DNA from: Pantoea sp. Ap-967
GTDB taxonomy: Bacteria > Pseudomonadota > Gammaproteobacteria > Pseudomonadales > Pseudomonadaceae
Length of the DNA: 64,000 nt
Direction of reading: 5' to 3'
NCBI RefSeq assembly: GCF_011752565.1
Contig: NZ_VWXK01000002.1
Coordinates: 310,001-374,000 of the forward strand
The position numbers were made by a program, and so were the translations under genes. Under the pieces are notes generated by a model. It did no database searches and was not told the origin of the DNA. It was given only the letters and a program-made list of their open reading frames with translations. Of the stretch, positions 17,134-24,946 are shown one piece after another. The first letter of the stretch is position 1. Each line of letters opens with the position of its first letter.

Positions 17134-18378
17134 TCAGCGCACCTGCAGTTTGACGTGGTTGTTGTAGAGGTTCATCGCGCCTGAAATGAGCAAGCTCATG
17201 ACCAGGTAGATGAGCATCATCAGCAGGATGCCCTCCAGTTCTCTACCGGTCTGGTTGATGGTGATGCCACCGAGTGTCGAACGCAGGTCCATGTAGCCCA
17301 CGGCCAGGCCAAGCGAGGTCTGCTTGGTGATATCGAGGTACTGCGAGGTCAGCGGCGGCACGATCACCCGCAGTGCCTGCGGCAAGACCACCAGGCGCAT
17401 GGTGCGGCCCGGCCGAAGCCCCAGGGCGTGCGCCGCTTCGGTTTGCCCACGGGTGATGGACTGGATGCCACTGCGCACGATCTCGGCGATGAACGCCCCG
17501 GTGTAAAGGCTCAAGCCGATCCACATGGCGATCAGGGCATTGCCCAATTGCAGGCCACCCTGGAAATTGAAGCCACGCAGTTGCGGATAGCCCAGCTGCA
17601 AGCCCAGCGCTTCGAGCAGCAGCGCGGTTGGCACCAGCAGGATGATCAAGCGCTTCCACCAAAGGATCGGGCGCTTGCCGGTACTGCTCTGCACCTGGCC
17701 GGCACGGCGGCGCAGCAAGCGGTCGGCCCACAGGCTGAGCAGGACTACTGCGAGCACGACCAGGACGTTCAGGCTTGGCTGCACAATGCCCAGGTCCAGC
17801 CTGCCCAGGTCATGCTGGAACAGCGGTTCGGGGATGTAGATGCCGCGATTGGTCACGGCAATGGCGGTATCACCCGCATCACGGTAACTACTGGGAGCCG
17901 GCATGGATTGCGCCATGACCGCGCCGATGACCAGGATGCACAGCAGCGCCGGGATGTTGCGGAACAACTCGATATAGCCGCCCATCAACCGAGAAACCAG
18001 CCAGTTGTTCGACAGCCGAAGCACGCCGACCACCACGCCGATCGCCGTTGCGGTGATGCAGGCCAGAACCGCGAGTACAAGGGTGTTGAGCAACCCAACC
18101 AGTGCGGCTCGGCCATGGCTCATCTGGCTGTCATAGGCAATGGGGTGTTGGTTGATGTCGTAACCTGCAGCACTCCACAGGAAGCTGAATGAGAAATCCT
18201 TGCCCAGCGCCGCGAGGTTGCGCACGGTGTTGTCCAGTAGCCAGGCGGCAGCCAGCATCAGGCACATCAACGCGATGATCTGGATGGTGTAACTGCGGTA
18301 GCGGTTGTCATGCAGCAGCATGCCCAACGAGAAAGCCCGCTCGGTGGCTTTCTTGTCAGTCAGTGTAAGGGTGGACAT
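17134..18378 (-). CDS. aapQ: amino-acid ABC transporter permease, AapQ-like
   Basis: The 414-aa protein starts best at 18378 (MSTLTLTDKKATERAFSLG); the 16 codons before it look untranslated. It has the long AapQ-type insertion between the first helices and a C-terminal permease loop ITRGQTEAAHALGLRPGRTMRLVVLPQALRVIVPPLTSQYLDITKQTSL, the EAA motif. It pairs with AapM. The gap to aapJ upstream is about 100 bp and may hold a partial transcription stop, as binding-protein genes are often expressed more highly, but no clear hairpin was identified. Confidence 0.88.
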   Translation of the reverse strand: MSTLTLTDKKATERAFSLGMLLHDNRYRSYTIQIIALMCLMLAAAWLLDNTVRNLAALGKDFSFSFLWSAAGYDINQHPIAYDSQMSHGRAALVGLLNTLVLAVLACITATAIGVVVGVLRLSNNWLVSRLMGGYIELFRNIPALLCILVIGAVMAQSMPAPSSYRDAGDTAIAVTNRGIYIPEPLFQHDLGRLDLGIVQPSLNVLVVLAVVLLSLWADRLLRRRAGQVQSSTGKRPILWWKRLIILLVPTALLLEALGLQLGYPQLRGFNFQGGLQLGNALIAMWIGLSLYTGAFIAEIVRSGIQSITRGQTEAAHALGLRPGRTMRLVVLPQALRVIVPPLTSQYLDITKQTSLGLAVGYMDLRSTLGGITINQTGRELEGILLMMLIYLVMSLLISGAMNLYNNHVKLQVR

Positions 18379-18481
18379 GGTCAATCTCTCCCGGAGAGGG
18401 TGGGCCGGCCCAGGCCGCTTCAACACGGCCGGTCGACCCTTCGCATCAATGGTCTAACACCACGCCAGCTAGCGCGGCGAA

Positions 18482-19510
18482 TCAGCGAAACGGCTCAGCG
18501 TAGAGCAGGCCGCCCTGGTTCCATTGGGCGTTAAGGCCTCGTTCGAGACCAATGGGCGTGTTCTTGCCCAGGGAGTTGTCGAAGATTTCCGCGTAGTTGC
18601 CGCCGGCCGCGATGGCACGGCTGGCCCATTTGGCGTCCAGCCCCAGTTGCTCACCGTAGTTCCCTTCGGAACCCAGCAGGCGATTGATCTCGGGGTTGTC
18701 CGAACCGGTCGTCATTTTTGCAACGTTGCCCGAATCGACGCCCAACTCTTCCGCTGCCACCAACGCATTGAGCGTCCAGCGCACCACGTCCGCCCATTGG
18801 TCGTCGCCTTGGCGCACCATGGGGCCAAGCGGTTCCTTGGAGATCAGTTCCTTGAGCACCCTGTGCTCTTCGGGCTTGGCGAAGCTGGCCTTGGAAGCTG
18901 CCAGCCCGGAAACGTCGTTGGTGAATACATCGCAGGCGCCTGCCAGATACTTCTGCTCGCCTTCGGCGGTGGAGTCGATGGGCACAGGTTCGTACTTGAT
19001 GCCGTGGTTGCGGGCGTACTCCGCCAGGTTCAGCTCATGCGTGGAACCTGTCTGTACGCAGATGGACGCGCCATCCAGGTCCTTGACCGAATTGGCGCCC
19101 AGGTTCTTGTGCACGAGAAAACCCTGGCCGTCGTAGTAGTTGATGCCTGCGAACGTCAGCTTGAGGTCGACGTCGCGGGTGAAGGTCCAGGAGCTGTTGC
19201 GTACCAGCAGGTCGACCTCGCCCGATGCCAGCGCAGTAAAGCGCGTCTGCCCGGTGGTTGGCACGAAGTTGACCTTGTTCGCATCACCCAGCACGGCAGC
19301 GGCGACGGCACGGCACAAGGACACATCCAGGCCCTGCCAGGCGCCTTTCGCGTCGGGGGCAGACAAACCGGTATTACCAGTGGAGACGCCGCAATTGAGC
19401 TTTCCGCGCGTTTGCACGTCCTTGAGCGTGCCCGCGTACGAGACACCGGAAATCAGCGAGGCAGCGAGGCATACCATCGGGACGATGGGGGACTTTCTCA
19501 TCATGTTCAC
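18482..19510 (-). CDS. aapJ: amino-acid ABC transporter substrate-binding protein, AapJ-like
   Basis: The 342-aa protein begins with a clear signal peptide, MMRKSPIVPMVCLAASLISGVSYAG, cleaved near residue 26. The mature part contains the AapJ-type landmarks GKLNCGVSTGNTGLSAPDAKG, NSSWTFTRD and SICVQTGSTHELNLAEY. It binds amino acids in the periplasm and delivers them to AapQM. It is the first gene of the ABC operon, 96 bp downstream of a PatB-type C-S lyase gene on the same strand. The linkage suggests that sulfur amino acids such as cystine or cystathionine are among the ligands; that is inference. Confidence 0.9.
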   Translation of the reverse strand: MNMMRKSPIVPMVCLAASLISGVSYAGTLKDVQTRGKLNCGVSTGNTGLSAPDAKGAWQGLDVSLCRAVAAAVLGDANKVNFVPTTGQTRFTALASGEVDLLVRNSSWTFTRDVDLKLTFAGINYYDGQGFLVHKNLGANSVKDLDGASICVQTGSTHELNLAEYARNHGIKYEPVPIDSTAEGEQKYLAGACDVFTNDVSGLAASKASFAKPEEHRVLKELISKEPLGPMVRQGDDQWADVVRWTLNALVAAEELGVDSGNVAKMTTGSDNPEINRLLGSEGNYGEQLGLDAKWASRAIAAGGNYAEIFDNSLGKNTPIGLERGLNAQWNQGGLLYAEPFR

Positions 19511-19606
19511 CTTGTTGTTGTGATGTTTATTAAGGCGGCAGTTCAGGCAAGTACCAGCGAAGGCTTGCGTGCATGGCGCAAGCCTTTGAGTTTCATATGA
19601 GGCAGC

Positions 19607-20836
19607 TCAGCGTTGTTGCACGGCCCGCGTGATGCGTTGAATGGCTTCATCGACGGTCACTCGGCTGCAACCGAGGTTGGCGCGCATGAAACCGTGGCCT
19701 TCCAGCCCAAATTTCTGGCCTTTGTCGAGCCAGACACGGGCCTTGGTCAGCATGAAGCGATCCAGCGTCTGGGCATCCATGCCCAGGCCCCGGCAGTCCA
19801 TCCAGGTCAGGTACAGCGAGTCGGCAGGGATCACCTTGATTTGCGCGGTGGCGGCGTGAATCGCCTCGGCGAAATGCGCCTGGTTACCGCGCACATAGGT
19901 GAGCATCTGCTCCAGCCAAGGTTCGCCGTGGGTATAGGCGGCTTCGGCAGCCACCATGCCGAGGGCATTCACATAGCGGTACAGGTTGCGGTCGTACTGA
20001 CGCACCAGCTCTTCGCGGATCCGCTTGTTGGGAATGAAGATGTTGGCCGTCTGCAGGCCAGCCATGTTGAAGGTCTTGCTCGGTGCAGTGCAGGTAATGC
20101 TGTTCTGGGCGAACGCCTCGCCCAGCGAAGCGAAAGGAATATGCTGCTTGTGTGGGTTGAGAATGAAATCCTGGTGAATTTCATCCGAGAGCACCAGCAC
20201 GTTGTGACGCGCACAGATTTCACCCATCGCCCGCAGCTCGGCCTCCGACCAGACATTGCCGGTCGGGTTATGCGGATGGCTCAGGATGAACAAGCGAGTA
20301 TTGGGCTGGATGGCGGCTTCGAACTTGCGCTCGTCGAAGTGATAACGCTCGCCATCGAACGTCAGGGGTGCCAATGCCAGGTGACGGCCATTGATGCGTG
20401 CATCGTCATGAAAATGCACATAGACCGGCGGCTGGATCAACACCGAGTCACCCGGGGAGGTGAACGCCTGAATGGCGGTTTTCATGATGGTGATGATGCC
20501 CGAGGCCTGGATCAGCCAGTCACGCGACACGTCCCAGCCAAAGCGCTTGCCCTGCCAGCCAATCACGGCATCCACGTAGGACTTGCGCGCCCCACCGGCA
20601 TAGCCGAATACGCCGAACTGAACGGCTTCGCTCAACGCGTCGATCACGGCCTGCGGGGAGCGGAAATCCATGTCGGCCACCCACATCGGCAACGGGTCGG
20701 CCGCCCGCTCCTCGGGGGTGAGGAAGTTGTGGCCATAGTCCCACTTCATGGAATTGGTATGTCGCCGATCGATGACTTCATCGAACAGCGAGGCGTGCTG
20801 TTCACGGGTTGCGGGGGCTAGTGCTTGGGTAGTCAT
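19607..20836 (-). CDS. MalY/PatB-family PLP enzyme, probable cystathionine-type C-S beta-lyase
   Basis: The 409-aa fold-type I PLP protein has NPTG at residues 190-193, the PLP-ring aspartate Asp218 in LVLSDEIHQDF and the Schiff-base Lys254 in APSKTFNMAGLQTAN. The early block DPLPMWVADMDFRSPQAVIDAL is diagnostic of the MalY/PatB class, which cleaves carbon-sulfur bonds of cysteine conjugates, cystine or cystathionine. A divergent MetR-type regulator and a downstream amino-acid importer support a sulfur amino-acid role. It could also act as an aminotransferase, since some relatives do. It is of normal length and appears intact. Confidence 0.85.
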   Translation of the reverse strand: MTTQALAPATREQHASLFDEVIDRRHTNSMKWDYGHNFLTPEERAADPLPMWVADMDFRSPQAVIDALSEAVQFGVFGYAGGARKSYVDAVIGWQGKRFGWDVSRDWLIQASGIITIMKTAIQAFTSPGDSVLIQPPVYVHFHDDARINGRHLALAPLTFDGERYHFDERKFEAAIQPNTRLFILSHPHNPTGNVWSEAELRAMGEICARHNVLVLSDEIHQDFILNPHKQHIPFASLGEAFAQNSITCTAPSKTFNMAGLQTANIFIPNKRIREELVRQYDRNLYRYVNALGMVAAEAAYTHGEPWLEQMLTYVRGNQAHFAEAIHAATAQIKVIPADSLYLTWMDCRGLGMDAQTLDRFMLTKARVWLDKGQKFGLEGHGFMRANLGCSRVTVDEAIQRITRAVQQR

Positions 20837-20852
20837 TTTTCTTGGTATCCAG

Positions 20853-20944
20853 CCTGTTCATGAGGTCGGGGCTCAAGCGCCTTGCGGTATTTGTAGCAAC
20901 ATCGGATCATGAACAGAAATGGTATTACTTCATCGAACCATGAA
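20853..20944. promoter_or_regulatory. candidate MetR-type operator in the patB/LysR divergent region
   Basis: The 120-bp gap between the C-S lyase and the LysR gene contains several copies of the half-site ATGAA/TTCAT. One, ATGAA, is at 20909-20913. TTCAT at 20929-20933 and ATGAA at 20940-20944 form an inverted pair six bases apart. Another TTCAT lies near 20860. E. coli MetR binds TGAA-N5-TTCA-like sites. Together with the MetR-like divergent gene, this is a reasonable operator guess. Confidence 0.4.
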
Positions 20945-20956
20945 CGGAGTACATGA

Positions 20957-21847
20957 ATGATCGACGTTCAGCATTTGTCGATACTGCGCGAAGTCGCCCG
21001 CACTGGCAGCGTTACCGCTGCTGCCGAGCGGCTCAACGTCAGTCAGTCAGCCCTGTCCCACGCCATCGCCAAGTTCGAAGAGCGCAGTGGCATCAAGGTG
21101 TGGATGAAAGACGGCCGCAGCCTGCGCTTCACGCAGGCTGGCAACTACCTGCTGAGCCTGGCGGAGCGCCTGCTGCCTCAGTTGGAACACGCCCAGCGGG
21201 TGCTCTCTGACTTCGCCGATGGGCGGCGCGGCGCCTTGCGCGCCGGCATGGAGTGTCACCCTTGCCAGAAATGGCTGATGGGAGTGACGGGGCCTTATTT
21301 GCGGCGTTGGCCGGATGTCGATTTCGAGGTGTGCACAGCGTTTCGCTTCGACGGGGTCGCTGCCCTGCTGGGCCATGAGATCGATCTGTTGATTACACCT
21401 GACCCCATCGATCGACCCGAGCTGCTGTTCACCCCAGTTTTCGATTACGAGCTGGTGCTCATCATGCATCAGGACCACCCACTGGTGAGCAAGCCCTGGG
21501 CAGAGCCCCAGGACCTGTTGGCTGAAACGCTGGTCACCGTACCGGTCAGCCTGGAGCGCCTGGACATCTACAGCCGCTTCCTGGTGCCCGCCAACTGCCG
21601 CCCCCACCACAGGATCACGGCGGAAACCACCGAACTGATGTTGCAGCTCAGCGCCGCCGGGCGTGGCATCAGCGTGCTGCCGGAGTGGCTGCTGCATGAG
21701 GAAGGCCAGGACCTGCCCCTGCGGTCACTGCGCATCGGGCCACATGGCCTGCACAAAAGCATTCATCTGGGCGTACGCAAAGATGAACAGCGCATCGACT
21801 ACATTGCCGGCTTCCTCGAAATTGCCAGCAACCACCAACCGTCTTGA
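20957..21847 (+). CDS. LysR-family regulator, MetR-like
   Basis: The 296-aa protein has the helix-turn-helix SVTAAAERLNVSQSALSHAIAKFEER. It then has the MetR-like block GMECHPCQKWLMGVTGPYLRRWPDVDFEV, which aligns with the ECH.C.QWL..A...F...WP.V segment of E. coli MetR. The effector half (FDYELVLIMHQDHPL) also fits. MetR senses homocysteine and controls methionine genes; here the likely targets are the divergent C-S lyase and the amino-acid ABC operon. It is probably not the housekeeping MetR, so the effector may differ. Confidence 0.8.
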   Translation: MIDVQHLSILREVARTGSVTAAAERLNVSQSALSHAIAKFEERSGIKVWMKDGRSLRFTQAGNYLLSLAERLLPQLEHAQRVLSDFADGRRGALRAGMECHPCQKWLMGVTGPYLRRWPDVDFEVCTAFRFDGVAALLGHEIDLLITPDPIDRPELLFTPVFDYELVLIMHQDHPLVSKPWAEPQDLLAETLVTVPVSLERLDIYSRFLVPANCRPHHRITAETTELMLQLSAAGRGISVLPEWLLHEEGQDLPLRSLRIGPHGLHKSIHLGVRKDEQRIDYIAGFLEIASNHQPS

Positions 21848-21868
21848 AGCACACGCGGGCGCCGGCCT

Positions 21869-22459
21869 TCAAGGCTTCATGACATCGCCGTCGTACAGCA
21901 TTCGATAATGCTGCTGGCCGCCCGCCATGAAGTGGTCGAACCCGTTCTGCAGAAACGCCGAAACCAGGTTTGCCGCCACCAGCGCTACGAATACACCGAT
22001 GATCAGGCCATGAGCCTTGGGCCTTGCGGCCAGGGAAGATGGCTCGCTTACTTGGGTGTCACGCCGCGCATACAGCACGGCCATGATCAGGCAGAACATG
22101 ATGGCTGCGGTGAAGACCATGAACGTCCAGGTATACATGTGCAGGCCAAAAATGGCCGAGCCTGTCGGCTTGGTCCAGGCCGGCGCCTTGGCGAACATGA
22201 ACAGCAGGCTCAACAGGCTGCCGATCAACGCCCCGAACGCACTGAGCACATAATTCCAGGGGTTGATGCCGAAGACCCGGTTGAGCAGCAGCCCTGAGCC
22301 CAACAACATCAGGCAAACACGGATGAGGTTGCAGAACGCGCAGGGCAGCTCGCCAAGCACCAGCTGGTAGAAAAATGCATCCAGCAGCAGGAAGCAGATC
22401 CCTGCAATCGCAGCCAGCTCGATCTGGCCCAAGCGGTTATCAGTCAGTTGTGCGTTCAT
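21869..22459 (-). CDS. DsbB-family membrane protein lacking the second cysteine pair
   Basis: The 196-aa protein has four main hydrophobic segments. LGELPCAFCNLIRVC places a CxxC in the first periplasmic loop exactly as in DsbB (PC.LC...R). The second periplasmic part, where E. coli DsbB carries Cys104 and Cys130, has no cysteine here. It also has a fifth hydrophobic stretch near residues 150-168. It may therefore be an atypical quinone-linked thiol oxidoreductase. Its ATG follows directly on the stop of the DUF5993-type gene, so the two are co-translated. The next gene upstream encodes an exported hydrolase. Confidence 0.7.
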   Translation of the reverse strand: MNAQLTDNRLGQIELAAIAGICFLLLDAFFYQLVLGELPCAFCNLIRVCLMLLGSGLLLNRVFGINPWNYVLSAFGALIGSLLSLLFMFAKAPAWTKPTGSAIFGLHMYTWTFMVFTAAIMFCLIMAVLYARRDTQVSEPSSLAARPKAHGLIIGVFVALVAANLVSAFLQNGFDHFMAGGQQHYRMLYDGDVMKP

Positions 22460-22633
22460 TTACCAAGACCCCAGCTGTTTCAGATCGGACATATGATGGG
22501 CGCCGTGCCAGGTGGTCCAGACCACCACCAGCACCGCGCACACGATCCACAGGGCACGTGCCAGCGGGAGGTTTCTGAACGATGCCAGGGTCGCTGCGAA
22601 AGCGAAAAGCACAGGGATGAATCCTATGAACAT
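22460..22633 (-). CDS. small membrane protein, DUF5993-type
   Basis: A 57-aa frame runs from an ATG at 22633 to a TAA that abuts the DsbB-like ATG (TAAATG). The product starts MFIGFIPVLFAFAATLASF, has a second hydrophobic helix (ARALWIVCAVLVVVWTTWHG) and ends after HHMSDLKQLGSW. Two helices followed by a His-rich turn fit DUF5993, a tiny family I recall beside DsbB-like genes. The tight junction argues that it is a real gene and a likely accessory subunit. It is short enough to be missed by length-filtered gene callers. Confidence 0.65.
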   Translation of the reverse strand: MFIGFIPVLFAFAATLASFRNLPLARALWIVCAVLVVVWTTWHGAHHMSDLKQLGSW

Positions 22634-22680
22634 GAGGCTGCCTCTTTGGGTAGGTCTTGCTTTGATTGAAGTCGCGGGCC

Positions 22681-23550
22681 CTAGAAGCTGTACATCTGCC
22701 CATCTGCGGGCACCAGTACATGCTGGGGGTCGAGCTGCTTCTGCTGGATGAATTCGGCCAGTTCCTGGCGCGATTGGGTGGCGTGCCCGAGCGCTTCCAG
22801 GTGGCTGGCGACGACATAGGCACCTGGGACTGCTTGCGCCGCTCGGTAAAGGTCGTCCTTACCCATGATCACTGCGCCTTCGATGTCCTTGAAACGCACG
22901 TAGCCTGCGTTAAGCACGATGACCTGTGGCTTGTAGCGCGCGATGGCCTGCTCGACATGGGTATTCCAGACGGTGTCGCCCGCGACATAAACGGTCTTGA
23001 AACCTGGTTTTTGCAGCACCACACCCGAGACGTTGCCCAGTTGCTTGCCCCTTATGGCCAAGGTCGCATCGCTGCCGTGCTGCCCATCGGTGCGTGAAAG
23101 CTGTACCCCTTTGAACTCACTGTGCCCAGTGAGCACCCGGACATCTTCGAAACCTGCGGCCTGGATCCTTTGAGCATCCTCAGGGTTCTGCGCAAAGACC
23201 GGTATCGCCTTGGGCAGCATCTTCTGCGCAGCGTCATCCCAATGATCGATGTGCAGGTGGGTCACGATGACCGCATCGGCCTTCATCACATCACTTGCCG
23301 GTACCGGCAGATCCACCAGCGGATTTCTCAGGTGCTCGTTGAGCGCGCCAGGGGCTGCGGCGTAGGCGCCTTTGGCGCCCAGCATGGGGTCGATCAGAAA
23401 AGTGACGTCGCCAAAGCCCAGCTTGATGGTGGCGTTACGCACTCCCTGAAATACCACCTTTTGCGTCATGCCTTCCTGCGCCGCCAGGCCTGCACCTGGC
23501 ACCACCAGCATTGCAACGTACATCGCGCCCGCGAGTAACTTGAATACCAC
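22681..23550 (-). CDS. exported metallo-beta-lactamase-fold hydrolase (UlaG-like)
   Basis: The protein contains the metal-binding motif VIVTHLHIDHWD and later GHSEF and VAGDT blocks in the order of UlaG-like MBL hydrolases. I place the start at a GTG (23550) because AAGGAGG lies six bases upstream. This gives 289 aa with a clean signal peptide, FKLLAGAMYVAMLVVPGAGLAAQ. The first ATG at 23598 would put a basic stretch before that signal. It probably acts in the periplasm. The substrate is unknown. Neighbours are a DsbB-like pair downstream and an alcohol dehydrogenase gene upstream, all on the minus strand. Confidence 0.75.
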   Translation of the reverse strand: MVFKLLAGAMYVAMLVVPGAGLAAQEGMTQKVVFQGVRNATIKLGFGDVTFLIDPMLGAKGAYAAAPGALNEHLRNPLVDLPVPASDVMKADAVIVTHLHIDHWDDAAQKMLPKAIPVFAQNPEDAQRIQAAGFEDVRVLTGHSEFKGVQLSRTDGQHGSDATLAIRGKQLGNVSGVVLQKPGFKTVYVAGDTVWNTHVEQAIARYKPQVIVLNAGYVRFKDIEGAVIMGKDDLYRAAQAVPGAYVVASHLEALGHATQSRQELAEFIQQKQLDPQHVLVPADGQMYSF

Positions 23551-23587
23551 GTCTGTCCTCCTTGATAGCGAATGGAAACGGCGCCGG

Positions 23588-24613
23588 TCAGGCGTCATTC
23601 ATGGTCAGTACCATGCGGAACTGCACCTCGCCGGAGCGCACCCGCTGGTAGGCCTCCCAGGCACGCTCCAACGGCATTGTCTCGATGCGTGCACGAACGT
23701 CAGCCATCACGCTGAAGTCCAGCGTTTTTTCCGATTCGTAAGGCGTGCCGGTGATGGTGCCCCTGACGGTGCGCTCCCCCCCTACCAGGGCCCCCGGCAT
23801 GATGCTCAGCGGCTCACGACCGACGCCGACCACCAGCAACGTGCCCTGCGGTGCCAATGCGCCCATCAACGGGGAAACGGCAGCACTGTCGGTGATGGTG
23901 GTCAGGATGACTTGCGCACCGCCCAGGCTTTTCAGACGCGCCACCGGGTCTTGCGCCTGGCTGTCGATATAGCAATGGGCGCCCAGTTCAAGTGCCTGGG
24001 CCTCGATGTCCGCGCCGCGGCCGATGGCGGCAACCCGCAAGCCCATCCGCCTGGCATACTGCAACGCCAGGTGCCCCAACCCGCCGATCCCGTGGACCGC
24101 CACCAAATCCCCGGCCAGGGCGCCTGACTTACGCAATGCATTGAAGGTGGCAATGCCCGCACACAGCAGCGGCGCGGCGTCCACAGAGCCCAGCACATCG
24201 GGGATCGCGACCAGCCCCGTGACGCGGGCGATCATCATCTGCGCATAGCCCCCGTCCTGCGAACTGCCCACCACCGGCTGGTCCTGGCACAGGTTGAAGT
24301 GACCCCGCCGGCATTGCTCACAGGCATTGCAATGCCCACCCAGCCGGCCGACGCCGACACGCTGCCCGATCTGCCAGCGTGTGCTGGCAGCCCCCAGCGC
24401 GACGATGCGTCCAACCACCTCATGGCCTGGGGTGCGCGGCAATTTCAGCCCGGCCTCCAGGCCCTCGATTGCACCGGCATCCGCGCCACAGATACCGCAT
24501 GCCTCGACCCGGATCAGCGCTTCATCGATGCCGGGCGTTGGGACCTCCAGCTCCACCAGTTGCAAGTCACCGGGCCGGATGACTTGCATCGCCTTGTAGG
24601 TGTTAACCGCCAT
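23588..24613 (-). CDS. zinc-dependent alcohol dehydrogenase (MDR family)
   Basis: The 341-aa enzyme has the catalytic zinc site ACGICGADAGAIEG followed by LPRTPGHEVVGRIVALG. The structural-zinc cysteines are in GGHCNACEQCRRGHFNLC and the cofactor loop in VHGIGGLGHLALQYA. I start it at 24613 (MAVNTYKAMQ), nine bases after a GAGGAG, rather than three codons earlier where the ribosome site would be too close. It oxidises an alcohol or reduces an aldehyde with NAD(P)(H). Its 3' end is 37 bp from the hydrolase start, so an operon is likely. Confidence 0.85.
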   Translation of the reverse strand: MAVNTYKAMQVIRPGDLQLVELEVPTPGIDEALIRVEACGICGADAGAIEGLEAGLKLPRTPGHEVVGRIVALGAASTRWQIGQRVGVGRLGGHCNACEQCRRGHFNLCQDQPVVGSSQDGGYAQMMIARVTGLVAIPDVLGSVDAAPLLCAGIATFNALRKSGALAGDLVAVHGIGGLGHLALQYARRMGLRVAAIGRGADIEAQALELGAHCYIDSQAQDPVARLKSLGGAQVILTTITDSAAVSPLMGALAPQGTLLVVGVGREPLSIMPGALVGGERTVRGTITGTPYESEKTLDFSVMADVRARIETMPLERAWEAYQRVRSGEVQFRMVLTMNDA

Positions 24614-24946
24614 GTGCAGCATCTCCTCAGCGTCGTAGGGCAGCCCAGGCTGATCCCGGGAATCGTTGATTCTGGTAGCAGAAATGCCCGGGGGCCAAAT
24701 GAGTAAAACTATTCATCTGGCAAACAAATTCTTTGCCGCGGGGGGCTTTGTGCCTTACCCAGGCTCGCCGCGAACGATTGAAGTTGCCCATGGCTGGCAA
24801 CCTTTGGCGGTGCTGAAAAGAATTCCTTTCGTACGCACCCATTTTCTTTGCTTGGCCCCCGTCAACCTCTGCGCGCCAAATAGTGCCAACTCGGGAGCGG
24901 GCCTCCCGAATAGCTCATTTGGAACGCTGCCTCTGCGGGTTGAACC
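24614..24946. other. intergenic region between alcohol dehydrogenase and GMC operon
   Basis: This 333-bp region separates two divergent units and should contain both promoters. It is lower in GC than its surroundings, most clearly around 24690-24740. A 98-codon plus-strand frame crosses it from 24666 but has no ribosome site, no recognisable protein character and overlaps the GMC start. I see no convincing hairpin, REP element or specific operator here. Confidence 0.3.
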
